From assembly GCA_015484985.1 (NCBI GenBank), contig WFUL01000037.1:1-14712 (forward strand): 14,712 nucleotides of DNA, given 5' to 3'. This document shows positions 8,081 through 14,712 of this stretch, one piece after another. The stretch's first letter is position 1. Each line of letters begins with the position of its first letter. Source of the stretch: Anaerolineales bacterium. GTDB lineage: Bacteria; Chloroflexota; Anaerolineae; Anaerolineales; DRMV01. Below the pieces are notes generated by a model that was not told the origin of the DNA, searched no databases, and worked only from the letters and a program-made list of their open reading frames with translations. Both the position numbers and the translations under genes were made by a program.

Positions 8081-8802
8081 CGAACGCCTTCCTGCGCGTG
8101 AGAGGCTTCTTCCTGTTCTTGAGGTTCGGGCTCTCGAAGAATATACCCCACACCGCGCACAGTGTAAATCAAACGGGGTTCACCGTGGGCTTCCAGTTTG
8201 CGTCGCAGGTAACGGATGTAAACGTCCAGAACGTTGGAGCCCAGGGTGTAAGGGTACCCCCAGACCTCTCGATATAGCCGCTCTCGGGAGAGCACCTGGC
8301 GAGGATGCTCCATGAACATACGCAGCAATTCACTCTCTTTCGGTGTCAATTGGATGACGCGCTTGCCGCGTCGGACCTCAAGGGATTCGGTATTGAAGAT
8401 GAGGTCCATGAAGCGCAGGACGCGGGACTGAGTCTCATATGCTCGACGCAACAGCGCGCCCACCCGGGCCAGGAGTTCGTCAATGTCGAAGGGCTTCACA
8501 AGGTAATCGTCGGCACCTAGGTTAAGACCCTTTACCCGGTTAGCCGTTTCCCTCCGGGCAGTGAGGATGAGGATGGGAAGCCGATGGTCCCGTTCTCGGA
8601 TGCGTTGACAGACTTCAAAGCCGTCGATGTCAGGGAGCTTCAGGTCCAGAATGACCAGGTTGGGGCTCCATTCCTGGATGCGACGTAGCCCGTCTCGGCC
8701 TGAGTAAGCGGTCAACGTTTTGTACCCTTGGATTTGAAGGGCCTCTTGAAGAAGGTTTGCCAGTTCGAGTTCGTCTTCAATGATCAGGATGAGATATGTC
8801 AT
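8077..8802 (-). CDS. OmpR/PhoB-family response regulator (no kinase nearby)
   Basis: A two-component transcription factor (241 aa). The receiver domain spans 1-120: acidic pair Glu9/Asp10, phosphorylated Asp53 in VILDLKLPD, Thr81 and Lys103 in YLVKPF. The winged-helix DNA-binding domain spans about 140-225, with LTPKESELLRMF, the recognition region VLDVYIRYLRRKLE and the wing YTVRGVGYIL. All switch residues are present, so it should respond to phosphorylation. Start at 8802 is chosen because GGAGGAGGG lies directly before it and the receiver begins there; a longer frame to 8970 would run through the Rieske gene. It overlaps the Rieske gene by 26 bp and the YbaK-like gene by 4 bp. No histidine kinase gene is next to it. 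Confidence 0.93.
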   Translation of the reverse strand: MTYLILIIEDELELANLLQEALQIQGYKTLTAYSGRDGLRRIQEWSPNLVILDLKLPDIDGFEVCQRIRERDHRLPILILTARRETANRVKGLNLGADDYLVKPFDIDELLARVGALLRRAYETQSRVLRFMDLIFNTESLEVRRGKRVIQLTPKESELLRMFMEHPRQVLSRERLYREVWGYPYTLGSNVLDVYIRYLRRKLEAHGEPRLIYTVRGVGYILREPEPQEQEEASHAQEGVR

Positions 8803-9172
8803 GTCCCTCCTCCCTGAACGAAAAGGATGAGGGTGTGGGAAAGCAAATTTCAATCTGGCCTTCCCGTACCCGCACCCGATAGGCAGGCACATCCACGACG
8901 GCGGGCAGGGTGAGGGCCTTACCGGTCCGTAGATCGAAGCGTGCGCCATGGCGAGGGCAGATGATTTCACATCCTTCTATAGTGCCCTCTCCGATAGGAC
9001 CGCCGTCGTGGGTGCACTCATCGCGAATGGCAAAGAATTCTCCACCGATGTTGAAAATCACGATGGGCTCGCCCTCGATTTCCAGGAACAGTCGCCCTCC
9101 TGGGGGGAGTTCCTCTACAGAGGCCACAGGGAAGTAAGTGCATTCATCCGGGTAGGTATAAGATTCGCTCAT
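8777..9172 (-). CDS. Rieske [2Fe-2S] ferredoxin-like protein
   Basis: A small soluble electron-transfer protein (131 aa) of the type serving as ferredoxin for aromatic-ring dioxygenases or as the NirD subunit. Cluster ligands are Cys53 and His55 (CTHDGGPIGEG) and Cys72 and His75 (CPRHGARFD). The start at 9172 has GGAGG about 7 bases upstream; a longer frame to 9277 would overlap the protease gene. The core fold ends near GQIEICFP, and about 18 further residues (to HDISHPDH) form a tail that overlaps the start of the response regulator. No oxygenase or reductase partner gene is in view, so its electron donor and acceptor are unknown. It starts 10 bp after the CPBP gene. Confidence 0.9.
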   Translation of the reverse strand: MSESYTYPDECTYFPVASVEELPPGGRLFLEIEGEPIVIFNIGGEFFAIRDECTHDGGPIGEGTIEGCEIICPRHGARFDLRTGKALTLPAVVDVPAYRVRVREGQIEICFPTPSSFSFREEGHDISHPDH

Positions 9173-9182
9173 TGGGAGCCTC

Positions 9183-10046
9183 CTAACTGTATGAAAGCCA
9201 GGGATGTTTTCCTTTTGCCAGAAATAGACCCAGGGCTCCCAAGACAAGCCAGGAGGCCATCCCGGCTTCGGGACCAAAAGGACCTCCGGTCCACCATGTC
9301 GGACCGTGGGCGATTCCCTGCCATGGTGCTTGGAGAGGAAGGCCGGAAACCGGAAGGCCGAGGACCAGGCCTTGCATCACGTTCCAGCCCCAATGGAAAC
9401 CTATGGGCCAGGCCAAGCCCCGGGTGCGATGACGGGCCAGGGCCAGGACAACACCGGCTAGGAAGACGCCGAAGCCCGCCGGGAGGGACCAGCCTGGATT
9501 GAGACTGTGGAGCAAAGCGAAAGCCAAGGCGCTGATGAGGATCGCCCAAGGCGAGGACAACCGGGAGGCCAGCACCGAGAACCAGAACCCCCGGAACACC
9601 ACTTCTTCTCCCCAGGCGCCGAAAAGGAGGCCGACAACCGCATTCAGAAGGCCACTCCCGCGGGTCTCGGCCCGTATCCAGGTCAAACCTCCGCCCAGGG
9701 ATAACAGCGAGGCGATTCCCAGCCATGCCAGGGAAGCCGAGAAAACCGCCTGGAGGAACGGTCTCATACGCCATCCCTGCCAACCAATGTGGTTCCAGGA
9801 CCATCCGAAGAGGAACCGGAGCGTCGGGGCTACCGAAGCCCAGGCGGCGATAGCCACCAACAGGCCGTTGATAAGCACCACATCGGCCAACACACCTTGA
9901 GCGTTTTGGGAAAGTGACATCCCTGTCAACCATATACCCATACCCAAAAAGGAAACGAAAACAAACACTCCCCCTTGCAGAACCAAGCCGCCGATCACAC
10001 GTCGAAACGAAGGGATTGGATCAGAGATATACTTGACAAGCGTCAT
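9183..10046 (-). CDS. CPBP-family intramembrane metalloprotease (CAAX/Abi)
   Basis: A multi-pass membrane protein (287 aa) with about eight hydrophobic segments. The conserved CPBP/Rce1 active-site motifs are in order: Glu147-Glu148 with Arg152 (EEVVFRGF), His180 (LLHSLNPG), and His218 with Asn222 (GFHWGWN). Relatives process prenylated proteins in eukaryotes; bacterial members are linked to peptide maturation, bacteriocin self-immunity or signalling, and the substrate here is not known. Start at 10046 fits a promoter whose predicted start point is about 14 bases upstream; the ribosome site is poor (AGGA at about -13, AAGG touching the ATG). First gene of the minus-strand operon. Confidence 0.85.
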   Translation of the reverse strand: MTLVKYISDPIPSFRRVIGGLVLQGGVFVFVSFLGMGIWLTGMSLSQNAQGVLADVVLINGLLVAIAAWASVAPTLRFLFGWSWNHIGWQGWRMRPFLQAVFSASLAWLGIASLLSLGGGLTWIRAETRGSGLLNAVVGLLFGAWGEEVVFRGFWFSVLASRLSSPWAILISALAFALLHSLNPGWSLPAGFGVFLAGVVLALARHRTRGLAWPIGFHWGWNVMQGLVLGLPVSGLPLQAPWQGIAHGPTWWTGGPFGPEAGMASWLVLGALGLFLAKGKHPWLSYS

Positions 10047-10066
10047 CCTTCGAAGTCCTGATATTC

Positions 10067-10075
10067 ATTATACCA
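10067..10075 (-). promoter_or_regulatory. Extended -10 promoter for the CPBP operon
   Basis: Read on the minus strand this is TGGTATAAT: a consensus TATAAT with the TGn extension. The -35 position (10090-10095) reads ATAGTG and is poor, as is common for extended -10 promoters. The predicted transcript start is near 10060, giving a leader of about 14 bases. Confidence 0.65.
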
Positions 10076-10091
10076 ACCCACCTGTGGTACA
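10069..10091. promoter_or_regulatory. Near-palindrome between divergent promoters, possible operator
   Basis: TRTACCA and TGGTAYA half-sites (10069-10075 and 10085-10091) are separated by 9 bp, with six of seven pairs matching. Inside is a second small inverted repeat, CCAC-CT-GTGG (10078-10087). Both promoters' -10 boxes fall on the arms. It could be a regulator site, or the symmetry may only reflect two opposed -10 boxes. Confidence 0.4.
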
Positions 10092-10093
10092 CT
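10085..10093 (+). promoter_or_regulatory. Extended -10-like promoter for the substrate-binding lipoprotein gene
   Basis: TGGTACACT resembles TGnTATAAT with two changes; TATAAG at 10093-10098 is an alternative. The -35 position (10065-10070) reads TCATTA and is poor, so this promoter probably needs an activator or is weak. The leader to the ATG would be about 40 bases and contains AGGAGGAGG. Confidence 0.45.
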
Positions 10094-10139
10094 ATAAGGC
10101 ACCTGAACGTATCATCCACCTCAAAAAGGAGGAGGCGTG

Positions 10140-11588
10140 ATGAAAGCTCGATGGTGGACACTGCTGCTGATTGTGGCCTTAGTGTTGGGCTTGGCTGCCT
10201 GTAAAAAGGCTACCCCAACCCCGACCCAGGCGCCTGAGCCCACAGAAGCTCCGACCGAAGCGCCTGCTGCACCGACGAAGGCACCGGAACCCACGAAGGC
10301 TGAACCCGAAGAGCCCACGGGCCCGATGGGCGTTAAAGCCAGCGACCTGGAAGGGGTAACCGTGGAATTTTGGCATGTCTGGTCTCGTCGCGTGGGCGAG
10401 GCCCTGGAAGGACTCATCCAGGAGTTCAATGAGACCAATGAATGGGGTATCGTGGTCCAGCCCATCAACCAGGGCGGTTATGGCGAGATGTTCAACAAGA
10501 TGAACGCGGCCATCAACACCGGTGAGTTGCCCGACCTGGTGGTGGGCTATCAGAATCAGATGCTGGCCTGGGACATGGCCGGGGAAGTCATCGAAGACTT
10601 CAACACGTATGTCAACGATCCCACCTTCGGCCTAAGTGAAGAGGAGCAAAAAGACTTTTACGAAGTCTTCTGGCAACAGGATGTGGTGGATGGCAAGCGC
10701 TACGGCATCCCTGTGCAGCGTTCGGCGCAGTATATGTTCTACAACGTCACTTGGGCTAAGGAACTGGGCTTTGACGGTCCACCCACAACTCCTGAGGAGT
10801 TCTATGAGCAGGCCTGTGCTGCTTATCAGGCCAACCTGAACGACGATAATCCCGACAACGACGGCACGGGTGGCTGGGTAGTAAATAGTGGTGCCTCCGC
10901 TGTGGCCGGATGGATTTGGGCCTTTGGCGGCGACATCGTCGATGAGGAAGGTAAGTACACCTTCAACACTCCCGAGGCTGTGGAGGCTCTGACTTTCCTC
11001 AAGAAGCTCTTCGATGATGGGTGTGCCTGGATTACCGAGAGCCGTTACCCCAACCCCGAATTCGCGACGCGACAGGCTCTCTTTACCACCAGCAGCCAGG
11101 CGGGCATCCCGTACCAGCTGGCGGCCTTTGAGGACGCGGGGAACGACGATGAGTGGACCCTCATTCCCTTCCCCTCCACTGTCGGTACACCCGTCATCAA
11201 CGTCTACGGGCCTTCCGTGGCCCTGGTGAAGTCCACTCCGGAAGAACAATTGGCCGCTTGGCTCTTCGTGAAGTGGTTCATCATGCCGGAAAATCAGGCC
11301 AAGTGGATTGAGGTCAGCGGTTACTTCCCCACCCGCAAGAGCACCGAGCCGCTCCTGAAGGACTACATGGAAAAGAACCCGCAATGGGCGGCGGCCGTAA
11401 CTTGGTTCCAGAGCGAGGAGACTCTGAAGAAGTTTGAGCCGCGGGACGCCTCCTGGAGCGCGGTGCGCAATGCGGTGGGAGAGCACATCTCCCAAATCTT
11501 CTCCCCCGACTTCTCCGCCGACCAGATTCCCGCCTTGCTGGAGCAACTCCAGCAGGTCGCTGAGGAACTGTACGCGGAGTATCACTAA
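10140..11588 (+). CDS. ABC transporter substrate-binding lipoprotein, family 1 (sugar type)
   Basis: An extracellular solute receptor (482 aa) that delivers a ligand, probably an oligosaccharide or glycerol phosphate, to an ABC importer. Lipoprotein signal: KARWWTLLLIVALVLG, then LAAC with Cys21. A disordered Thr/Pro/Ala/Glu linker (about 25-62) follows. The mature domain starts at VTVEFWHVWSRRVGEALEGL, the typical first strand and helix of the MalE/UgpB fold, with INTGELPDLVVGY and YGIPVQRSAQYMFYN as further family blocks, and the C-terminal AWLFVKWFIMPENQAKW. Start: ATG at 10140, 4 bases after AGGAGGAGG; the GTG at 10137 is too close to that site. No permease or ATPase gene follows; the transcript ends in a terminator, so the transporter must lie elsewhere. 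Confidence 0.93.
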   Translation: MKARWWTLLLIVALVLGLAACKKATPTPTQAPEPTEAPTEAPAAPTKAPEPTKAEPEEPTGPMGVKASDLEGVTVEFWHVWSRRVGEALEGLIQEFNETNEWGIVVQPINQGGYGEMFNKMNAAINTGELPDLVVGYQNQMLAWDMAGEVIEDFNTYVNDPTFGLSEEEQKDFYEVFWQQDVVDGKRYGIPVQRSAQYMFYNVTWAKELGFDGPPTTPEEFYEQACAAYQANLNDDNPDNDGTGGWVVNSGASAVAGWIWAFGGDIVDEEGKYTFNTPEAVEALTFLKKLFDDGCAWITESRYPNPEFATRQALFTTSSQAGIPYQLAAFEDAGNDDEWTLIPFPSTVGTPVINVYGPSVALVKSTPEEQLAAWLFVKWFIMPENQAKWIEVSGYFPTRKSTEPLLKDYMEKNPQWAAAVTWFQSEETLKKFEPRDASWSAVRNAVGEHISQIFSPDFSADQIPALLEQLQQVAEELYAEYH

Positions 11589-11600
11589 TCCCGTTGACTT

Positions 11601-11626
11601 CGGGCGGTCTCTTAGGAGGCCGCCCG
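11601..11626 (+). terminator. First hairpin after the substrate-binding gene
   Basis: An 11-bp stem (one G-U pair) with tetraloop TTAG starts 12 bp after the stop. No T-run follows, so it is more likely a transcript-stabilising hairpin or a partial terminator. Confidence 0.55.
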
Positions 11627-11651
11627 GGGTACTTTCGGGATAAGAAGGTGG

Positions 11652-11696
11652 CCAGATGTTGGGCAGGAAACGGCCCAACATCTGGTTTCTTTTTTC
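11652..11696 (+). terminator. Strong intrinsic terminator
   Basis: A perfect 13-bp stem (11652-11664 with 11673-11685) with an 8-base loop is followed by TTTCTTTTTTC. It separates the substrate-binding gene from the UppP operon. Confidence 0.92.
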
Positions 11697-11762
11697 AAGT
11701 AGAATAGGCCTTCGATGTCATCTTGATCCTTTGGGAAGACCTTGCGTGCAGGAGCATGATTT

Positions 11763-12581
11763 ATGACATGGTGGCACACGCTGACTCTGGGTTTGGTGCA
11801 GGGGGTCACGGAATTCCTCCCCATTTCCAGTTCGGCCCATTTAGCCCTATTGCCTGTGTGGTTGAATTGGCGTCTACCGGCTAATGAGGCGTTTGTGTTT
11901 AGCGTGTTGGTCCAGGTCGCTACCCTGTTGGCCGTGATGGGCTACTATCGAAGACCCCTCAAGCGCATTCTCAGGAGCATGTGGCAGGATATAACCCGCC
12001 GTAGAAGGATGCACCCGGATACCCGTTTAGGCCTGCTCCTTCTGTTGGCCACGTTGCCAGGGATCATCGTGGGTGCGCTGTTCAAAACGGCCATTGAAGC
12101 CGCCTTTGTCCAACCTCGTCAGGTGGCCGTTTTCCTTGGAGTCACGGCGCTTCTCATGGCCCTGGCGGAACTTCGGGGACGTCACCAGCGCTCCATGCAT
12201 TCTTTGCGTTGGTGGGAGGCACTTTTCATCGGTGGATTTCAGGCTCTCGCGTTGCTTCCTGGGATTTCCCGTTCCGGCGCGACGATTTCTGGAGCTATGC
12301 TGCAGCACCTCAAGCGGGAAGATGCAGCCCACTTCTCCTTTCTCCTCGCTGTTCCCATCATGTTGGGTGCTGGCATCGTAGCCTTGTATGATTTGCTCAC
12401 CTTCCCTGGCCCACATCTGCAGAGGCTTTTGGGTCCGTACTTGCTGGGTTTCGTGGTGGCCGGGGTTTCGGGTTATGTCTCCATTCATCTGCTCTTAGGT
12501 CATTTGAGGCGCCGTTCGCTATGGATTTTCGTGGCATACTGTCTTGTTGTGTCGGTATTGACCTGGATGAAAACATCATGA
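11763..12581 (+). CDS. uppP: Undecaprenyl-diphosphatase
   Basis: An integral membrane enzyme (272 aa, usual length) that removes a phosphate from undecaprenyl diphosphate, recycling the lipid carrier for peptidoglycan and other wall polymers; its loss or excess affects bacitracin sensitivity. The two signature blocks are GVTEFLPISSSAH (14-26, with Glu17 and His26) and LLPGISRSGATI (164-175, with Arg170), and the rest is hydrophobic segments. Start at 11763 follows AGGAG with 8-base spacing. A separate promoter must lie in the 66 bp after the terminator; TAGAAT at 11700-11705 is a weak candidate. The stop overlaps the next ATG (ATGA). Confidence 0.95.
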   Translation: MTWWHTLTLGLVQGVTEFLPISSSAHLALLPVWLNWRLPANEAFVFSVLVQVATLLAVMGYYRRPLKRILRSMWQDITRRRRMHPDTRLGLLLLLATLPGIIVGALFKTAIEAAFVQPRQVAVFLGVTALLMALAELRGRHQRSMHSLRWWEALFIGGFQALALLPGISRSGATISGAMLQHLKREDAAHFSFLLAVPIMLGAGIVALYDLLTFPGPHLQRLLGPYLLGFVVAGVSGYVSIHLLLGHLRRRSLWIFVAYCLVVSVLTWMKTS

Positions 12582-13348
12582 GGATGTTGCGCTCCTTGGC
12601 TTGGATCCTTGGGCTCTGGTTGTTTTGGGGATGTACTCCGTCGAGGACGACGACCCCCGTTCCTCCTTCCCCCACGCCTCCCCCGACCTTGCGCGTGTTT
12701 CGGGTGCCCGAAGCTCGTATCCTGGACCCTGTATGGCGCTCCTGTGCCCGCAAGCAGGACATTCTCCTCTCCTTCGAGGAGTTGTCCTACCCGCCTTCGC
12801 CGCCATCAGCGGACCTGTGGCTGACCTGGGGGCCCCGCCCATGGAGGTCAGATGTCCCCAGTTACGTCTTGGCCTGGTGGTCTCTTCGTCCTGTGGTTCA
12901 TGCCACAGTGGGCGTGGAGCGTATTGCCGTCGAAACCTTGCGGGATATCTATCGAGGCGTATTGCGTTCGTGGACCGAAGTAGGTGGTGACGACCTTCCC
13001 CTGATACCCTTGCTTCCTCCCCCCGGTCATCCTCTGTACTCGGGATTGGCAGCGTTGATTGCCCCTTTCCCGTGGCCGGGCGATTTAGTCTGGGTGGCCT
13101 CGCCGGAGGAGGTCGTGCGTTTGACCCAGGAACGTCCGGGAACGCTGGGATGGTTGCCCGAACCCTGGTGGCGATTCGCCCGGGAAGAAGGACTCCAACC
13201 GCTTGCGGTAGACGGTTCTCCTGAAGACCTGGTGGGACCATGGCCCTTGTTGCTTCAATGGGCCCCAGGAGCCGAAGTCCCTATCCCGCTTTTGGGTTGC
13301 CTTCAGACGCAAGTCTCAACCTTTTTGACCCAGGAGGCAGCGCCGTGA
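12578..13348 (+). CDS. PstS-like periplasmic-binding-fold lipoprotein
   Basis: A predicted surface lipoprotein of 256 aa with the fold of phosphate-binding PstS proteins. The signal is MLRSLAWILGLWLFWGC; Cys19 would be lipidated, although Trp at -2 is unusual for a lipobox. A Thr/Pro linker (TTTPVPPSPTPPP) follows. The diagnostic block is ETLRDIYRGVLRSWTEVGG (119-137), equivalent to the 'LRDIFSGKITNWKEVGG' region of PstS, and GTLGWLP (188-194) stands for 'GAIGYV'. The N-terminal phosphate-contact block of PstS is not recognisable and the protein is short, so the ligand is uncertain. Start at 12578 overlaps the UppP stop (ATGA); the stop overlaps the MurJ start (GTGA). Confidence 0.75.
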   Translation: MRMLRSLAWILGLWLFWGCTPSRTTTPVPPSPTPPPTLRVFRVPEARILDPVWRSCARKQDILLSFEELSYPPSPPSADLWLTWGPRPWRSDVPSYVLAWWSLRPVVHATVGVERIAVETLRDIYRGVLRSWTEVGGDDLPLIPLLPPPGHPLYSGLAALIAPFPWPGDLVWVASPEEVVRLTQERPGTLGWLPEPWWRFAREEGLQPLAVDGSPEDLVGPWPLLLQWAPGAEVPIPLLGCLQTQVSTFLTQEAAP

Positions 13349-14712
13349 CCCCTCGTCTGGGGCGTATTGCCCGAAATACCTTGTTGGTAGCCTTGTTTTT
13401 CGGTGTGGACAAAGTGGTGGCGCTTGTGCGCACCATCTTAGTGGCCCGTCGGTTCCAACTCTCTCCCGAAATGGATGCCTTCAACGCGGCCAATAACGTT
13501 CCCGATATGCTTTTCGCCCTCATCTCCGGGGGTGCGCTGGCCATGGCCTTCATCCCGGTGCTTTCCGAGGTGCTCACCCTGGAAGGACGCCGTCCTATGT
13601 GGGCCTTGTTCTCCCGCATTGCGAATCTGGCTTTTCTGGTCACCGGCTTCTTGGCCCTGCTGGTCGGTGTTCTGGCCCGTCCTTTGGTGGCCAGCATCAT
13701 TGCTCCGGGTTTTTCGCCGGAGTTGCAGGCGCTTACCGTTCGCCTGATGCGCCTCGATTTACTGGCTCTGCTCATCTTTTCTTTGAGCGGTTTGGTGTCT
13801 GCATCACTGTACGCCAACCAGCATTTTCTCCTCCCCGCCATGGCACCCGTCCTCTATAACGTGGGCCAAATTGTCGGGATTCTCGCCTTTGCGCCCCGTT
13901 GGGGCATTTATGGCTTGGTATATGGTGTGATTTTGGGTGCGCTTATGCACTTGGGTATTCAGGTGCCCGGCTTGGTGCGTTTTGGTTTCCGGTGGCTGCC
14001 TCGCCTGGACGTGCGCCATCCTCGGGTGCTACAAGTGCTGCGTCTCATGGGGCCCCGGGTGGCTACTATGCTCTTTATCCAGACCATTTTCATTGCCCGG
14101 GACCATTTCGCCTCTTTCCTGGGGTCCGGTGCGGTTACGGCCCTGGCCTATGGCTGGTTCATCATGCAGGTACCTGAGACCCTTTTGGGGACGGCTGTGG
14201 GTTTGGTGCTGCTTCCCACCTTTTCAGAGCTGTGGGCTCGGCGGGATGTAGAAGGTTTCCGTCGCATGGTGAATTTGGGCATACGTACCGTATTGGCCTT
14301 CAACCTGGCCGCGGCTGCGGTCCTGGCTGCTGGGCTGCCCTATCTGCTCCCGGTGTTGGGATTGGAATTCCAGGATACCCAGCTGGTGGTCTGGACGGCG
14401 CGAGCATATCTGGCTGGCATGGCGGGCCACGCTTTGCTGGAGTTGGTCGCCCGCAGTTTTTATGCCCAGCAGGATGCGGTCACCCCCCTGGCAGCTTCGG
14501 CCTTTAACACCTTTCTGTACCTGGCGCTGGCCCTGTTCTTTGGGCGACGATTGGGAGCTGTAGGGATTGGCCTGGCCAATTCGCTGGCTTTCACCACCGA
14601 GGCTTTGTTGTTGCTCGTCCTGCTGGTTCGACGGCATCCGGGTACGGCTCGTTTGACAGGAACCTGGTGGCGTACTCTGGCCGCGATGGTGGTTGGGGGT
14701 GGATGGGTATAC
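13345..14712 (+). CDS. murJ: Lipid II flippase MurJ/MviN (cut by window end)
   Basis: A polytopic membrane protein that moves lipid II, the undecaprenyl-linked wall precursor, to the outer face. 456 residues are visible of the usual 500 or more; the frame is open to the last base. The N-terminal signature is clear (VDKVVALVRTILVARRF, then MDAFNAANNVPDMLF), followed by LISGGALAMAFIPVLSE, the mid-protein ASFLGSGAVTALAYGW and ETLLGTAVGLVLLPTFSEL, and ARSFYAQQDAVTPL. Start: GTG at 13345, 7 bases after AGGAGG, inside the stop of the lipoprotein gene (GTGA). The opposite-strand frames here are shadows. In its family this length fits MurJ better than polysaccharide flippases. Confidence 0.92.
   Translation, partial: MTPRLGRIARNTLLVALFFGVDKVVALVRTILVARRFQLSPEMDAFNAANNVPDMLFALISGGALAMAFIPVLSEVLTLEGRRPMWALFSRIANLAFLVTGFLALLVGVLARPLVASIIAPGFSPELQALTVRLMRLDLLALLIFSLSGLVSASLYANQHFLLPAMAPVLYNVGQIVGILAFAPRWGIYGLVYGVILGALMHLGIQVPGLVRFGFRWLPRLDVRHPRVLQVLRLMGPRVATMLFIQTIFIARDHFASFLGSGAVTALAYGWFIMQVPETLLGTAVGLVLLPTFSELWARRDVEGFRRMVNLGIRTVLAFNLAAAAVLAAGLPYLLPVLGLEFQDTQLVVWTARAYLAGMAGHALLELVARSFYAQQDAVTPLAASAFNTFLYLALALFFGRRLGAVGIGLANSLAFTTEALLLLVLLVRRHPGTARLTGTWWRTLAAMVVGGGWVY

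Noticed and set aside
8803..8970. Longer response-regulator start
   Set aside because: The added part lies within the Rieske gene and precedes a complete receiver domain with its own strong ribosome site.
13281..13841. Minus-strand frame opposite MurJ
   Set aside because: MurJ motifs are unmistakable on the plus strand; the opposite reading is Arg/Ser-rich and has no recognisable domain.

Overview
The window is GC-rich, densely packed bacterial DNA with Shine-Dalgarno sites of the AGGAGG type. Three features suggest a member of the Chloroflexota, probably Anaerolineae-like: lipoproteins and exported proteins with short Pro/Thr 'PTPTPT' linkers after the signal peptide, a transposase remnant of a type common in that phylum, and the overall gene set. 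This assignment is inference from style, not from a marker gene. Twelve protein genes, one transposase remnant and several regulatory structures can be supported. No rRNA, tRNA or CRISPR was seen.

Layout. (1) 1-558 is the end of an acyl-CoA dehydrogenase, closed by a strong terminator shared with a convergent gene for a repeat-containing lipoprotein (638-1252, minus). (2) 1433-1879 is a 447-bp deleted insertion sequence with 18-bp perfect terminal inverted repeats, a piece of transposase and a 21-bp perfect hairpin inside. It sits between the divergent lipoprotein and NfeD genes. (3) 1932-6368 is a plus-strand run: a membrane NfeD-type serine protease, a LysM/M23 cell-wall endopeptidase, and a MenE-like acyl-CoA ligase placed 11 bp behind it. 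(4) 10046 to 6372 on the minus strand is a tight five-gene operon: CPBP intramembrane protease, Rieske ferredoxin, OmpR-type response regulator without a kinase, YbaK-like aminoacyl-tRNA deacylase, and M20 amidohydrolase. The joints are a 10-bp gap, a 26-bp overlap and two ATGA overlaps. (5) A compact divergent promoter region (10047-10139) separates that operon from a sugar-type ABC substrate-binding lipoprotein (10140-11588), which ends in two hairpins. (6) 11763 to the window end is a plus-strand operon joined by ATGA and GTGA overlaps: UppP, a PstS-like lipoprotein, and MurJ (cut by the window edge).

How the genes fit together. The cell envelope is the common theme: M23 hydrolase, UppP (recycling of the undecaprenyl carrier), MurJ (lipid II flipping), NfeD, and three predicted lipoproteins. 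The most unusual arrangements are the PstS-like lipoprotein locked between the two lipid-carrier genes and the mixed minus-strand operon around an orphan response regulator. Nothing here is a clear defence system or a wholly new machine. The items most worth follow-up are those two operons, the back-to-back promoters at 10067-10093, and the hairpin-bearing IS remnant.
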